Below the pieces are notes generated by a model that saw only the letters and a list, made by a program, of their open reading frames with translations, was not told the origin of the DNA and did no database searches. Made by a program: the position numbers and the translations under genes. This document shows positions 18,501 to 26,168 of a stretch of 64,000 bases of DNA, in pieces. Location of the stretch: contig SCNS01000008.1 of the NCBI GenBank assembly GCA_005503215.1, positions 62,001-126,000 on the forward strand, given 5' to 3'. Numbering within the stretch: position 1 is the first letter of the stretch; each line of letters starts with the position of its first letter. Source of the DNA: Sphingomonadaceae bacterium 3R27C6 (GTDB lineage: Bacteria; Pseudomonadota; Alphaproteobacteria; Sphingomonadales; Sphingomonadaceae).

Positions 18501-18638
18501 AATATCAACGTCGGCGTTGAGGGCATCAACCTGCTGCGCGGCGACCAGAATCAATATTGCGTGAACAACAAGGCGCTGCTCTGCTTCCAGGGCCTTACCG
18601 ATCGTCGGATCACCGCCGGGCTCAGCGTGAAGTTCTGA
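15588..18638 (+). CDS. TonB-dependent receptor divergent from the alginate operon
   Basis: A 1016-residue receptor with a signal peptide ending 'GGPAFAQE'. It has a TonB box 'DAIVVTGIRSSLATALGEK', plug motifs 'IGKLPDQNLAEVLENVTGVQ' and 'TIEGSVGGTINLRTIRPLDL', and the C-terminal strand 'RITAGLSVKF' ending in Phe. ATG at 15588 follows AGGGAGAG. It belongs to the large sphingomonad/Xanthomonas carbohydrate-receptor group. It shares a 147-bp promoter region with the PL6-led operon, so alginate oligosaccharides are the likely cargo. With the receptor at 5203-8067 the locus has two non-identical receptors, perhaps for different chain lengths or M/G composition. Confidence 0.88.
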   Translation: MIRGSIVRASGAGKINLAAVLLGTTALAMLGGPAFAQETTAQDSATAAADDTGDDAIVVTGIRSSLATALGEKRATDNIVEVIQAEDIGKLPDQNLAEVLENVTGVQITRQAGVGNAVQIRGTDANRTEINGVSTVGSGAGRSGISFEDLPAALIASVEVTKVPTAQTIEGSVGGTINLRTIRPLDLKDPLIAARAQMENSDLSKSTLPRLSATLGNRWDTGIGEIGIVVSGSYARQDVASFKPRVDRDALVLPGSGPSAEAFPFLRIQFLQQGLENYEYETYNGTAALEWKPNDDLKFYFDATLNNQRRGQQSHRVQISGTATPSVVDAMNNTEFETVDFGSLNGPNGPIDLGTVQAAVAGTIGIGGTTGSVIDPNLRASSDTGARVTKSRVFDFGTDWQATDNLKVRAEVSLSTSKSDFPNFSTTLDFINPNGPQPVIGRSIDNGVPIEFDLRGGTLQFGIDQASPFAPTTAQLLDPANYQLQQVTQGANSTDNQERAARLDFSYDTTDLNPFVTSVDFGYRWNRTSAENSEFSNNVSLTNTTSAWNRPSGDLFSDILIPGPRNFNAADGRRLYFPDFLLIDGGLSFRDPAKVLESLNKAIAASNAARTQGPAVASLATPTESFAGFFKIKETTNAAYFQANMEGEIAGMPVRGNAGFRWLHTTLSSTGNNIANGTVTGQTVAKSSYNFLLPRFSLVLEPADKLLVRAGIARDIRRPNFDTLSTSFSFGTGANTPVAVGNPDLVPEAVWSFDLSGEYYFAPSSLISIGFFHKSRTNLFAQRQEDPAPNLDANGNLNISIDPSCPGGGIYNPIANRNINNPIQGVGICVPRSSTFNVPGTTTQTGVEVAFQHDLSAWEDTLGFASGFGFIGNFTYQKAGGSAREYRAADGPRTVFTQLGYPGSQDLISLTNLSKYAYNTTLFYDKYGLNARLRYTWRSSYVSNDPFFFGLPLINGARGQLNASINYDITENINVGVEGINLLRGDQNQYCVNNKALLCFQGLTDRRITAGLSVKF

Positions 18639-18653
18639 TAGGCTCCGTACGGA

Positions 18654-18681
18654 CCGGAAGGCATCGCAAACTGCCTTCCGG
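18654..18681. terminator. Bidirectional stem-loop between convergent genes
   Basis: CCGGAAGGCA (18654-18663) and TGCCTTCCGG (18672-18681) form a perfect 10-bp stem with an 8-nt loop in the 54-bp gap between the TonB receptor stop and the convergent FMN reductase stop. The T-run is missing, but the position and stem strength fit a shared terminator. Confidence 0.7.
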
Positions 18682-18692
18682 GACGGCGGACG

Positions 18693-19292
18693 TCAGGCCG
18701 TCATGGCCGCCCTGCCCGCATCGGCATAGGCGCGCTTCATCTGCGCGAAGGTCACCACCTGTCCGGTCATGATGTCGAGTTGCGACGCGATACCCTGATC
18801 GGCCAGCATCCCGTAGGGATCAAAGAGCGGCTGGCTGGAATTTGCGGTGACCGCCATCGGTGTCGGCCAGCCGCGCAGCGCGTGCGTGATCGAGCGTAGT
18901 GTCGCGAGCGTGCTGCCCGCCGCCTGCCACCCGCCCGCGACCGCGATCAACCCGACGGCGCGGCCATCGAAATAGGGCTGCGCATCCGAAACAAGATCCT
19001 GCGCATAATCGAGCGCGTTCTTGACCACGCCCGACACCGTGCCGTGATAGGCGGGCGAGGCGACGAGGATGCCGTCGGCATCGCGCAGCGCCGCCATCAG
19101 CGCCTGCGCCTTCGAACAACGTTCGCTGCGGTGCGGGGCGTACATCGGAAGATCGATCGCCTCGCCCGCGAAAAGCCTTGTCTCCGCGCCCTGCGCTTCG
19201 CAGCGCATGAGCGCATGGCGGAGCAGGCGTTCGGCCGATCCGCCGGCGGTGGCGTTGCCGCCGAGGGCGACGATGCGGGGGCGCGGGGTCAT
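18693..19292 (-). CDS. NAD(P)H-dependent FMN reductase (SsuE/MsuE-like)
   Basis: A 199-residue flavodoxin-fold reductase with the NADPH-FMN reductase signature 'SPAYHGTVSGVVKNALDYAQ' and an N-terminal 'LGGNATAGGSAERLL' phosphate loop (the usual Ser is replaced by Asn-Ala). Proteins of this type supply reduced FMN to two-component sulfonate monooxygenases such as SsuD. ATG at 19292 has GGGAG upstream. It follows a PhyH-type dioxygenase with an 11-bp gap. No other flavin reductase lies in the window, so this is the best candidate electron donor for the flavin monooxygenase at 34766-35833, about 15 kb away. That pairing is inference. Confidence 0.82.
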   Translation of the reverse strand: MTPRPRIVALGGNATAGGSAERLLRHALMRCEAQGAETRLFAGEAIDLPMYAPHRSERCSKAQALMAALRDADGILVASPAYHGTVSGVVKNALDYAQDLVSDAQPYFDGRAVGLIAVAGGWQAAGSTLATLRSITHALRGWPTPMAVTANSSQPLFDPYGMLADQGIASQLDIMTGQVVTFAQMKRAYADAGRAAMTA

Positions 19293-19303
19293 GACGATCT
19301 CCC

Positions 19304-20068
19304 TTAGTTAAAGGTCACCTGGCTGCCGCCGCGCAGGAAGGCGATCGCGTTGCGGCGGAGATGGTTGGTGCCGGGGTTGAGGATCGGTTCGGGCGAATAT
19401 TGCGCGAGATAGACGCGGCGCATGTTCGGGGTCGAATTCGATCCGGTCGCGTGGAGCGCAAGGCTGGAGAAGGCGACGACGCTTCCCGCCGGAACTTCGA
19501 GCGTCACGCCCTCGCTGTCGCCCGTATAGCCGACGAGGTCGTTGCTGCCCGGCTGGCGGATATGCGGGACGATGCCGCCCCGCGTTTCGGGCGCCTGCGA
19601 GAAGGGCAGGATGCGCACCGTGCCGTTGGCGACCGTCGTGTCGTCGAGCGTACACCAGCAGGTGAGGTACGGCTTGTGATCGGCGGGGCCGCCGTTGCCG
19701 ACGACATAGCCCGAATCCTGGTGCCAGCTGAACGGCATGCCTTCGCTCGCGCCCTTCACGACATATTGGTCGTAGAAGAAATAAGCGTCGTCGCCGAGCG
19801 TCGCGCGGCAGATGTCGGCCATCGTCTCGCTGAACAGCATCTTGCGAAGATCGGGCTGCTGGCGCTGGCATTCGCCGGCGAAATAGCGTTTGCCCTTGTG
19901 GCTGATGCCGTCGACTTCGACGCCGAGGCTGTCGAGGCGCGCGTCTTCGCGGTCGATCACGCGGCCGCATTCCGCGCGGAGCAGGTCGAGCAACGGGCCT
20001 TCGAGGATGCGTTCGAACACGGCGTAGCCTTCGGTCGCGAACTGTTCGCGCTGGGCCGCATAATCCAT
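19304..20068 (-). CDS. Phytanoyl-CoA dioxygenase (PhyH) family Fe(II)/2-oxoglutarate oxygenase
   Basis: 254 residues. The iron facial triad is visible as His116 and Asp118 ('WHQDSGY') and His206 ('LHATGSN'). Arg217/218 ('MRRVYLAQY') is positioned to bind the 2-oxoglutarate carboxylate. ATG at 20068 has GGGAGAGACG upstream; the in-frame start at 20152 would overlap the promoter region. The PhyH family hydroxylates very diverse small molecules, so the substrate is open. The neighbours (FMN reductase, then the SQ locus beyond LysR) raise the possibility of oxygenolytic sulfonate or sugar-acid metabolism, but nothing in the sequence proves it. Confidence 0.82.
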   Translation of the reverse strand: MDYAAQREQFATEGYAVFERILEGPLLDLLRAECGRVIDREDARLDSLGVEVDGISHKGKRYFAGECQRQQPDLRKMLFSETMADICRATLGDDAYFFYDQYVVKGASEGMPFSWHQDSGYVVGNGGPADHKPYLTCWCTLDDTTVANGTVRILPFSQAPETRGGIVPHIRQPGSNDLVGYTGDSEGVTLEVPAGSVVAFSSLALHATGSNSTPNMRRVYLAQYSPEPILNPGTNHLRRNAIAFLRGGSQVTFN

Positions 20069-20170
20069 TTCGTCTCTCCCGGATTTATCCAATGGCGATC
20101 TGATACGCCCGATTCGTCCATCGCATCCAATCGAATTGCATCGCACGATCATACGTCTATACTATGGCTG

Positions 20171-21091
20171 ATGCGGATGAGACAGGTCGAGGCGTTTCGC
20201 GCCGTGATGATGAGCGGGGGCATTACCGCCGCCGCGACGATGCTGAATATCAGCCAGCCGTCGGTGAGCCGGCTGATCGCCGATATGGAGCGCGCGGTGG
20301 GCTTCAGGCTCTTCGACCGGCGCGGCGCGCGCGTGCATCCGACGGCGCAGGCGCAGGCGCTGTATGAGGCGGTGCGGCGGAGCTATGCGGGGCTCGACCT
20401 GCTCGATCAGGCGGCGCGGCGTATCCGCGCGCATCCGGTGGGGACGGTGCGCATCGCGGCGCTGGCCGCGATCGCGATGGCGATCCTGCCCGCGGTGATC
20501 GCGCGTTTCCGTATCCTCTATCCCGACATCAAGATCATCGTGGAGTCGCTCGGGCAGCGCGCGATCGAGGAGCGCGTCTTTCTGGGGCAAGCTGATCTTG
20601 GTGTCGGGGTCGATATGCAGGGACGCGAAGGCATAAGGTCGACGCCGCTCGCGCGCGCCGAGTATGTTTGCATCCTGCCCGCCAACCATCCGCTCGCGGC
20701 GCGCGAACGGCTGGCGATATCGGATTTGGCGGGCGAAGAATTCGTCGGCCCGATGCACGAGGCCGATGCACTGTGGACCGGCATCGATACCGCACTGGAA
20801 GAGTCCGGCATCAGCGTATCGCGGCGGCTGGAGACGCAGCATTCGCAGATATTATATGCCTTCGTCGAAGCCGGGCTGGGCGTGACGATCGCCGAGCCGT
20901 TCAGCGCCCCGCGTTTTCACCGGCTGGGCGTCGCGGTGCGCCCGATTTCGCCACCGGTGTATCTCGATTTCGCGTTGCTAGAACCCGATATTGGGCCCAC
21001 GCCCGAGATTGTCGCATGGCTCAACGCCGACGTGCAGCGTGAGACCGAGGCGTGTCTGGCGCATGTGAAGCGGGTGGTGGCGTCGAAATAG
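20171..21091 (+). CDS. LysR-family transcriptional regulator
   Basis: 306 residues. The N-terminal HTH is 'MRQVEAFRAVMMSGGITAAA' continuing 'TMLNISQPSVSRLIADME'. A periplasmic-binding-protein-like effector domain occupies residues 90-295 ('GTVRIAALAAIAMAILPAVI', 'EAGLGVTIAEPFSA'). Two possible starts, ATG at 20171 and 20177, differ by two residues. It diverges from the PhyH-FMN reductase pair across about 100 bp, the classic arrangement for a LysR protein and its target. It may also influence the TonB receptor-sulfoquinovosidase operon downstream, which is 560 bp away on the same strand. Confidence 0.87.
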   Translation: MRMRQVEAFRAVMMSGGITAAATMLNISQPSVSRLIADMERAVGFRLFDRRGARVHPTAQAQALYEAVRRSYAGLDLLDQAARRIRAHPVGTVRIAALAAIAMAILPAVIARFRILYPDIKIIVESLGQRAIEERVFLGQADLGVGVDMQGREGIRSTPLARAEYVCILPANHPLAARERLAISDLAGEEFVGPMHEADALWTGIDTALEESGISVSRRLETQHSQILYAFVEAGLGVTIAEPFSAPRFHRLGVAVRPISPPVYLDFALLEPDIGPTPEIVAWLNADVQRETEACLAHVKRVVASK

Positions 21092-21143
21092 CGGTCGCCG
21101 AAGCTCTACGCATGCCCGATATGGGAGAACGGTCTCAGCTGTT

Positions 21144-21232
21144 CGTCATCCCGGGCTTGACCGGGGACCCGCCTTTCTCCCGCTCACCGTTGAAAAGACA
21201 AAGGCAGGCCCCGGGTCAAGTCCGGGGTGACG
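21144..21232. repeat. Dispersed GC-rich inverted-repeat element, copy 1
   Basis: CGTCATCCCGGGCTTGACCG… at the left is mirrored by …TCAAGTCCGGGGTGACG at the right. Close relatives occur at 31446-31525 and 34676-34758, always between genes. This is a typical sphingomonad intergenic palindromic repeat and would fold into a long hairpin in RNA. Confidence 0.8.
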
Positions 21233-21271
21233 AGGAAGGTAAGTTCACAATTCGTCCGTATCAAGGCCATC

Positions 21272-21340
21272 CAAGTCATAGTATTTGGACATAACAGTCC
21301 GACATTTCTCGATTAGACTGCAATGATTTTGACGCGCATC
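21272..21340. repeat. Imperfect 69-bp direct repeat, left copy
   Basis: This 69-bp segment matches 21513-21581 at about 50 of 69 positions without gaps. The best-conserved blocks are CGACATTTCTC and ACGCGCAT. It lies in the 560-bp gap between LysR and the TonB receptor, where I see no convincing gene. It may be a degenerate duplicated remnant. Confidence 0.55.
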
Positions 21341-21512
21341 CCTAGGACGGCTGATGGGCATGGCGCCTTTCAGCCGATTCGAGGCCGCGCGCGACACCAT
21401 GTTCGCGGCCCGATGTCGAAGCGGACGCACGATCCGCGATGACAAGGGAAGGGTTGCCGATGACAGGGCCGACACCAGATCAGAGCGCTCCGCCTGCGCC
21501 TCGCGCTGTCCT

Positions 21513-21581
21513 GCAAGCCATAGCATTCGGGCATGGCATCGCGACATTTCTCTATTGGACCACAAAAATAATTACGCGCAT
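21513..21581. repeat. Imperfect 69-bp direct repeat, right copy
   Basis: Second copy of the segment at 21272-21340, in the same orientation, 172 bp further right. The DNA between the two copies has no recognisable gene. Short ORFs on either strand there have no family features. Confidence 0.55.
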
Positions 21582-21596
21582 GGGTCGGCTCGCAAT

Positions 21597-21617
21597 TGTC
21601 AATTGAATTGATTGACA
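21597..21617. promoter_or_regulatory. Inverted repeat upstream of the SQ-locus TonB receptor
   Basis: TGTCAAT (21597-21603) and ATTGACA (21611-21617) are perfect 7-bp arms around a 7-nt spacer, about 36 bp before the receptor start. The position suits an operator for the receptor-sulfoquinovosidase operon. It differs from the LacI-type palindromes further right. Confidence 0.45.
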
Positions 21618-21652
21618 TACCGGACGGCAGCGCATCTAGGGAGGATCTGAAT

Positions 21653-23983
21653 ATGGTTTCGTCGAAAGCCAAAGCCTATCTGACAATCACGACGGCATTG
21701 GGAATGGCGCTGTTCGCCGTCCCCGCCGCAGCCCAAGACACCGCAGCGCAGGCCCCGGCCGAAGCCGACGCGCCGTTCGCCTCTACCGACATCATCGTCA
21801 CCGCGCAGAAGCGCGAACAGAATTTGCAGGACGTGCCGGTCGCGATCTCGGTCGTGTCGGGTGCGCAGCTCGAACGGTCGAACGTCAATTCGGCCGAGCA
21901 GCTTTTCCAGCGCGTCCCAACGCTGACCTTCCGCAAGGGCAACACGAACAAGGACTCCGCGCTGTCGATCCGCGGGGTCGGCACGATCAGCTTCTCGTCG
22001 GGGGTCGAGCCGTCGGTGTCGACCGTGATCGATGGCGTCGTCTATGCGCGCACCGGCCAGCAGACGTCGGACTTCCTCGACGTCGAGCGCATCGAAGTGC
22101 TGCGCGGCCCGCAGGGCAGCCTGTTCGGCAAGAATGCCAGCGCGGGCGTGATCAACATCGTATCGCGCGAGCCCGGTAACGAGCTGGGCGGTTACGTCGA
22201 CGCCGCCTGGTACGAGGGCAATGAATATCGCATCCGCGGCAGCATCGGCGGCCCGCTCGGCGACGGCATTCGCGCTTCGCTGACCGGTTTCTGGTCGCAA
22301 TATGACGGCAATGCCCGCAACGTCTTCAACAACCGCAAGGTCAACGGATACGAACATTGGGGTGTTCGTGGGAAATTGATCGCCGAGCCGACCGATAATC
22401 TGAAGATCACGCTGATCGCCGATTATTCGAAGAACAGCGACAATGGTTTTGCCGACAGCATCGGCACCGTTTTCCCGTCGGCGTTCAACAATGCGGTGTT
22501 CATCCCGAGCCTCGCGCCGCTGACGCTCGACGGCAAGAACAAGGACATCGACAACGACCTCGACCCCTATACCAAGGACAAGAACAGCGGCGTGTCGGGG
22601 CAGATCGACCTCGACCTCGGCGGGGTCACGCTGACCTCGATCACCGCGTACCGCCACTGGTATAATTTCCAGCAGCGCGACGGCGACTTCCGTTCGGACG
22701 CGCCGCGCTATGTCAACACCGGCACCGCGGCGGGCGACGTTCGTTCGCACGATCGCGGCGATCTGAAGTTCGACCAGTTCACGCAGGAATTGCGCATCGC
22801 GTCGGCCAATCCGCAGTTCTTCGAATATGTTGCGGGGCTCTATTATTACCACACGAAGGAAGTCGACTTCTTCAACCGCACGGTGACGAGCTGCACCGCC
22901 TCGACGCTGCCCACGGTGGGCGGGCTGACGCCGTGCGCAGCGGGGTCTTCGACCTTTGTCACCAACGAGGGCAATGCCGATTTCACGACCAAGCTGACGA
23001 GCTATTCGGCGTTCGGGCAGGGAACGCTCAATTTCACCGACGCGTTCCGCGGCATCATCGGCCTGCGTTATACCGAGGACAAGGTCAGCTATGACTTTGC
23101 GCGCCGCTCGACCTCGCTCGCGGCCTTCTCCGGCGTGAACCCGGCGTTCGCTTCGGCGGGGTCGATCAAGGACAATGGCTGGTCGGGCAACGCCGGCCTG
23201 CAGTACGACCTGACCGACGATATCGTCGCCTACACCACCTATACGCGCGGTTATAAAGGTCCGGCGCTCAACGTGTTCTTCAACATGCTGGCGCGCGACA
23301 CGGGCCGTATCGATCCCGAAAAGGCGGACGCCTATGAAGTTGGCCTCAAGACCCGGCTGTTCGACCGCCGCCTGACGCTGAACCTTGCGGGCTTCTATGC
23401 CAAATACGACAATTATCAGGCGAACTTCCTCGATATCGTCGCGGGGCAGGTCGTCACGCGCCTGACCAATGCGGGAACAGTGTCGACGCGCGGGATCGAA
23501 ATGGATTTCAACGCCGCGATCACCGACGATTTCTCGCTGTCGGGCGGGTTCAACTATACCGACGCGCATATCAACGAGTTCATCTGCCCGCCGGGCGCCG
23601 CGGTGACCTGTGCCGCCGCGATCAACGGCAAGCCCCTGCCCTTTGCGCCGAAATATAAGGGCACGGTGACGATGGACTGGCGCCTGCCGCTCAACATCGA
23701 CGGGTTCAACGTCGATCTGAACAGCTCGCTCGTCTATCAGAGCCGCACCCAGTTCGACATCAACCAGAACCCCAACGCGTTCCAGAACGCCTATGCGATC
23801 TGGGATGCCGGGATCAAGGTGAGCACCGACGACGACAAATACAGCCTGTCGTTCATCGCCAAGAACCTGACCGACAAGCATTTCGTGATCCAGCGCATCC
23901 CGAACGGAACGTCGTTCATGCGCCAGATCACGCCGCGCGATGCCGAGCGCTATTTCGGGGTGACGGCGCGGATGAATTTCTGA
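21653..23983 (+). CDS. TonB-dependent receptor of the sulfoquinovosidase operon
   Basis: A 776-residue receptor, shorter than the two alginate receptors and of the classical siderophore-like architecture. It has a signal peptide (…LFAVPAAAQD) and the TonB box/plug 'STDIIVTAQKREQNLQDVPV'. The plug motifs are 'LSIRGVGTISFSSGVEPSVS' and 'VERIEVLRGPQGSLFGKNAS', with the C-terminus 'DAERYFGVTARMNF' ending in Phe. ATG at 21653 has GGGAGGATC upstream. It precedes the sulfoquinovosidase gene by 175 bp containing a repeat element, so it probably brings sulfoquinovosyl glycerol or another sulfolipid headgroup across the outer membrane. Known SQ systems mostly rely on porins and inner-membrane carriers, which makes this assignment notable but inferred. 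Confidence 0.87.
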   Translation: MVSSKAKAYLTITTALGMALFAVPAAAQDTAAQAPAEADAPFASTDIIVTAQKREQNLQDVPVAISVVSGAQLERSNVNSAEQLFQRVPTLTFRKGNTNKDSALSIRGVGTISFSSGVEPSVSTVIDGVVYARTGQQTSDFLDVERIEVLRGPQGSLFGKNASAGVINIVSREPGNELGGYVDAAWYEGNEYRIRGSIGGPLGDGIRASLTGFWSQYDGNARNVFNNRKVNGYEHWGVRGKLIAEPTDNLKITLIADYSKNSDNGFADSIGTVFPSAFNNAVFIPSLAPLTLDGKNKDIDNDLDPYTKDKNSGVSGQIDLDLGGVTLTSITAYRHWYNFQQRDGDFRSDAPRYVNTGTAAGDVRSHDRGDLKFDQFTQELRIASANPQFFEYVAGLYYYHTKEVDFFNRTVTSCTASTLPTVGGLTPCAAGSSTFVTNEGNADFTTKLTSYSAFGQGTLNFTDAFRGIIGLRYTEDKVSYDFARRSTSLAAFSGVNPAFASAGSIKDNGWSGNAGLQYDLTDDIVAYTTYTRGYKGPALNVFFNMLARDTGRIDPEKADAYEVGLKTRLFDRRLTLNLAGFYAKYDNYQANFLDIVAGQVVTRLTNAGTVSTRGIEMDFNAAITDDFSLSGGFNYTDAHINEFICPPGAAVTCAAAINGKPLPFAPKYKGTVTMDWRLPLNIDGFNVDLNSSLVYQSRTQFDINQNPNAFQNAYAIWDAGIKVSTDDDKYSLSFIAKNLTDKHFVIQRIPNGTSFMRQITPRDAERYFGVTARMNF

Positions 23984-23990
23984 TGGTAAA

Positions 23991-24127
23991 TCCTCCCTGC
24001 CGCAAAGCGGTGGGGAGGTGGCGGCGGCTTTAGCCGCTGACGGAGGGGTTTTGGCGCAGACGTCGATACCCCTCCACCACGCCCTGCGGGCGCGGTCCCC
24101 CTCCCCATGGCTTCGCCACGGGGAGGA
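23991..24127. repeat. Intergenic repeat with two hairpins
   Basis: The gap between the TonB receptor and the sulfoquinovosidase is filled by a GC-rich element of the kind scattered through sphingomonad genomes ('TCCTCCC…GGTGGGGAGGTGG', '…CCCTCCACCAC', 'CTCCCCATGGCTTCGCCACG'). It contains a CTCCCC/GGGGAG hairpin at about 24101-24126 and an AGCGGCT/AGCCGC-type hairpin at about 24022-24040. It could lower read-through from receptor to enzyme gene. Confidence 0.65.
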
Positions 24128-24158
24128 TCTTATAGGATGCAGTGAAAGGATCCTCTCC

Positions 24159-26168
24159 ATGGCGCTCGACGCGCTCGACACCGGTTTTGCGATCCGCCTT
24201 GGTAGGCAGACGATTCTGACGCACAGCGCAGGGTCGCCCTGTTTTTTCGTCGGACGCGGTGTGCCGCATGTTCATTCGAAACTCGGCCATTTCGATGTGG
24301 CGCAGGAGGTGATCGAGCGGATCGCGCTGGGGCATGTCGAGACCGATGACGATATGGTGCGCTTTGCCGAGGCTGCCGGGAAGCCTTGCCTGCTTGAAGC
24401 GACGATTTCGGGCGACGGCGACGATGCGGTCATCGCGCTGAAGGCGCTCGACCCGGCGCTCAACCGGCTGTGGCTGCGCGTGCCCGCCGAGGCGGGTGAG
24501 CATGTGTGGGGCGGCGGCGAGCAATTTTCCTATTTCGACCTCAAGGGTCGCCACTTTCCGCTGTGGTCGAGCGAGCCGGGGGTCGGGCGCGATCCATCGT
24601 CGGAGTTGTTCCGACAGGTTGAGGCGCATCGCAAGGGCGGTGGCGGCAGCTACGCCCACACCAATTATCCGCAGCCGACCTTCGTCAGTTCGCGGCGCTA
24701 TGCGCTACATATCGACAGCTTTGCCTACTCCGCGTTCGATTTCCGCGATGACGATTTTCACGAGGTCGAGGTCTGGGAAATTCCGGCGAAGATCGAGCTG
24801 TGGGCGCGGCCGCATTTCACCGAACTGGTGTCGGCGCTGTCGGACCGTTTCGGGCGCCAGCCGCCGCTGCCCGAATGGCTGCTGAAGGGCGCCGTGATCG
24901 GGCTGAAAGACGGCGACAACAGCTTTGCGCGCCTCAAGGCGTACGAAGACGCCGGGGTCGCGGTGTCGGGGCTGTGGTGCGAGGATTGGGTCGGGCTGCG
25001 TATCACCAGCTTCGGCAACCGGCTGTTCTGGGACTGGCAATGGAATGCCGAACGCTATCCCGAATTGCCGGCGCGGATCGCCGAGCTGAAGAACCGCGGG
25101 ATCCGCTTCCTTGGCTATGTGAACCCCTATCTCGCGGTCGACGGGCCGCTCTATGCCGAGGCGGCCGCGCAGGGCTTCATGGTAATGCATCCCGACAAGG
25201 ACGAGCCCTATGTGATCGACTTTGGCGAGTTCGATTGCGGGCATGTCGACTTCACCAATCCCGATGCCGCCGCATGGTTCGCCGACACGATCATCGGCGA
25301 GAAGATGATCGATTTCGGGCTGTCGGGCTGGATGGCCGATTTCGGCGAATATCTGCCGGTCGACGTGCGGCTCGCGAATGGCGAGAGCGGGATGACCGCG
25401 CACAACCGCTGGCCAGCGCTGTGGGGTGAAGTCAATGCGAAGGGCATCTCCGGGCGCGGGCGGACGGGCGAGATGATGGTGTTTATGCGCTCGGGCGGGG
25501 ACGGCGTGCAAGGCCATTGCCCGATGCTGTGGGCGGGCGATCAGGCGGTCGATTTTTCGCGCCACGACGGGATCGGCACGGTGATCTGTGCGGCACTGTC
25601 GGCGGGGATGCTCGGCAATGCGCATCATCACAGCGACTGCGGCGGTTACACGAGCCTGTTCGACACCACGCGCGATGCCGAACTCGCGATGCGCTGGGCC
25701 GAGATGTCGGCGTTCACGTCGATGATGCGCACGCATGAGGGCAACCGGCCGCGGCAGAATGTGCAATATGACGATGACCCGGCGTTGCTCGCGCATTTTG
25801 CGAAGATGACGCGGATTTACGCGCATCTGGCGCCCTATTTGCGGCGGCTGTCGCACGAGGCGTCGGAGACGGGGCTGCCGGTGCAGCGGCCGCTGTTCCT
25901 GCATTTCGAGGAGGATCCCCAGACCTACGCGATCCAGACGAGCTATCTGCTCGGGCCCGATCTGCTCGTCGCGCCGGTGATCGCGGCGGGGAAGAGCGAG
26001 TGGACAACCTATCTGCCCGCGGGCGCCGAGTGGGTGCATGTGTGGTCGGGGCAGATTTACGCAGGCGGTAGCGATGCGACGGTCGCGGCGCCGTTCGGCG
26101 CGCCGCCGGTGTTTTACCGCGCGGGGTCGGCGGATGCGGCGCTGTTTGACGGGATCGTCGCCGCGTGA
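24159..26168 (+). CDS. yihQ: Sulfoquinovosidase (GH31, YihQ/SmoI type)
   Basis: 669 residues, close to the 678 of E. coli YihQ, with matching motifs throughout. The sulfonate-recognition pair is Arg288/Trp291 ('FGNRLFWDWQW', YihQ R301/W304). The catalytic nucleophile is Asp394 ('GWMADFGEYLP', D405), the acid/base is Asp461 ('WAGDQAVDF', D472), and the sulfonate-binding Tyr497 lies in 'HHSDCGGYTSLF' (Y508). Spacings between these residues are conserved. It hydrolyses alpha-SQ glycosides such as SQ-glycerol to SQ. There is no signal peptide, so it acts in the cytoplasm. The ATG at 24159 has AAGGA upstream. The stop overlaps the GlpD-like GTG start, indicating coupling to glycerol metabolism. 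Confidence 0.93.
   Translation: MALDALDTGFAIRLGRQTILTHSAGSPCFFVGRGVPHVHSKLGHFDVAQEVIERIALGHVETDDDMVRFAEAAGKPCLLEATISGDGDDAVIALKALDPALNRLWLRVPAEAGEHVWGGGEQFSYFDLKGRHFPLWSSEPGVGRDPSSELFRQVEAHRKGGGGSYAHTNYPQPTFVSSRRYALHIDSFAYSAFDFRDDDFHEVEVWEIPAKIELWARPHFTELVSALSDRFGRQPPLPEWLLKGAVIGLKDGDNSFARLKAYEDAGVAVSGLWCEDWVGLRITSFGNRLFWDWQWNAERYPELPARIAELKNRGIRFLGYVNPYLAVDGPLYAEAAAQGFMVMHPDKDEPYVIDFGEFDCGHVDFTNPDAAAWFADTIIGEKMIDFGLSGWMADFGEYLPVDVRLANGESGMTAHNRWPALWGEVNAKGISGRGRTGEMMVFMRSGGDGVQGHCPMLWAGDQAVDFSRHDGIGTVICAALSAGMLGNAHHHSDCGGYTSLFDTTRDAELAMRWAEMSAFTSMMRTHEGNRPRQNVQYDDDPALLAHFAKMTRIYAHLAPYLRRLSHEASETGLPVQRPLFLHFEEDPQTYAIQTSYLLGPDLLVAPVIAAGKSEWTTYLPAGAEWVHVWSGQIYAGGSDATVAAPFGAPPVFYRAGSADAALFDGIVAA

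Noticed and set aside
15570-18554. 994-codon minus-strand ORF
   Set aside because: Exact shadow of the TonB receptor at 15588-18638. The receptor has a signal peptide, TonB box and terminal Phe; the shadow has none of these.
21245-21672. Short ORFs on both strands between LysR and the TonB receptor
   Set aside because: No ribosome site, no family features. Their similarity to each other follows from the 69-bp direct repeats, so they were recorded as repeats, not genes.
21599-24181. 860-codon minus-strand ORF
   Set aside because: Shadow of the SQ-locus TonB receptor; Arg/Asp-rich with no recognisable fold.
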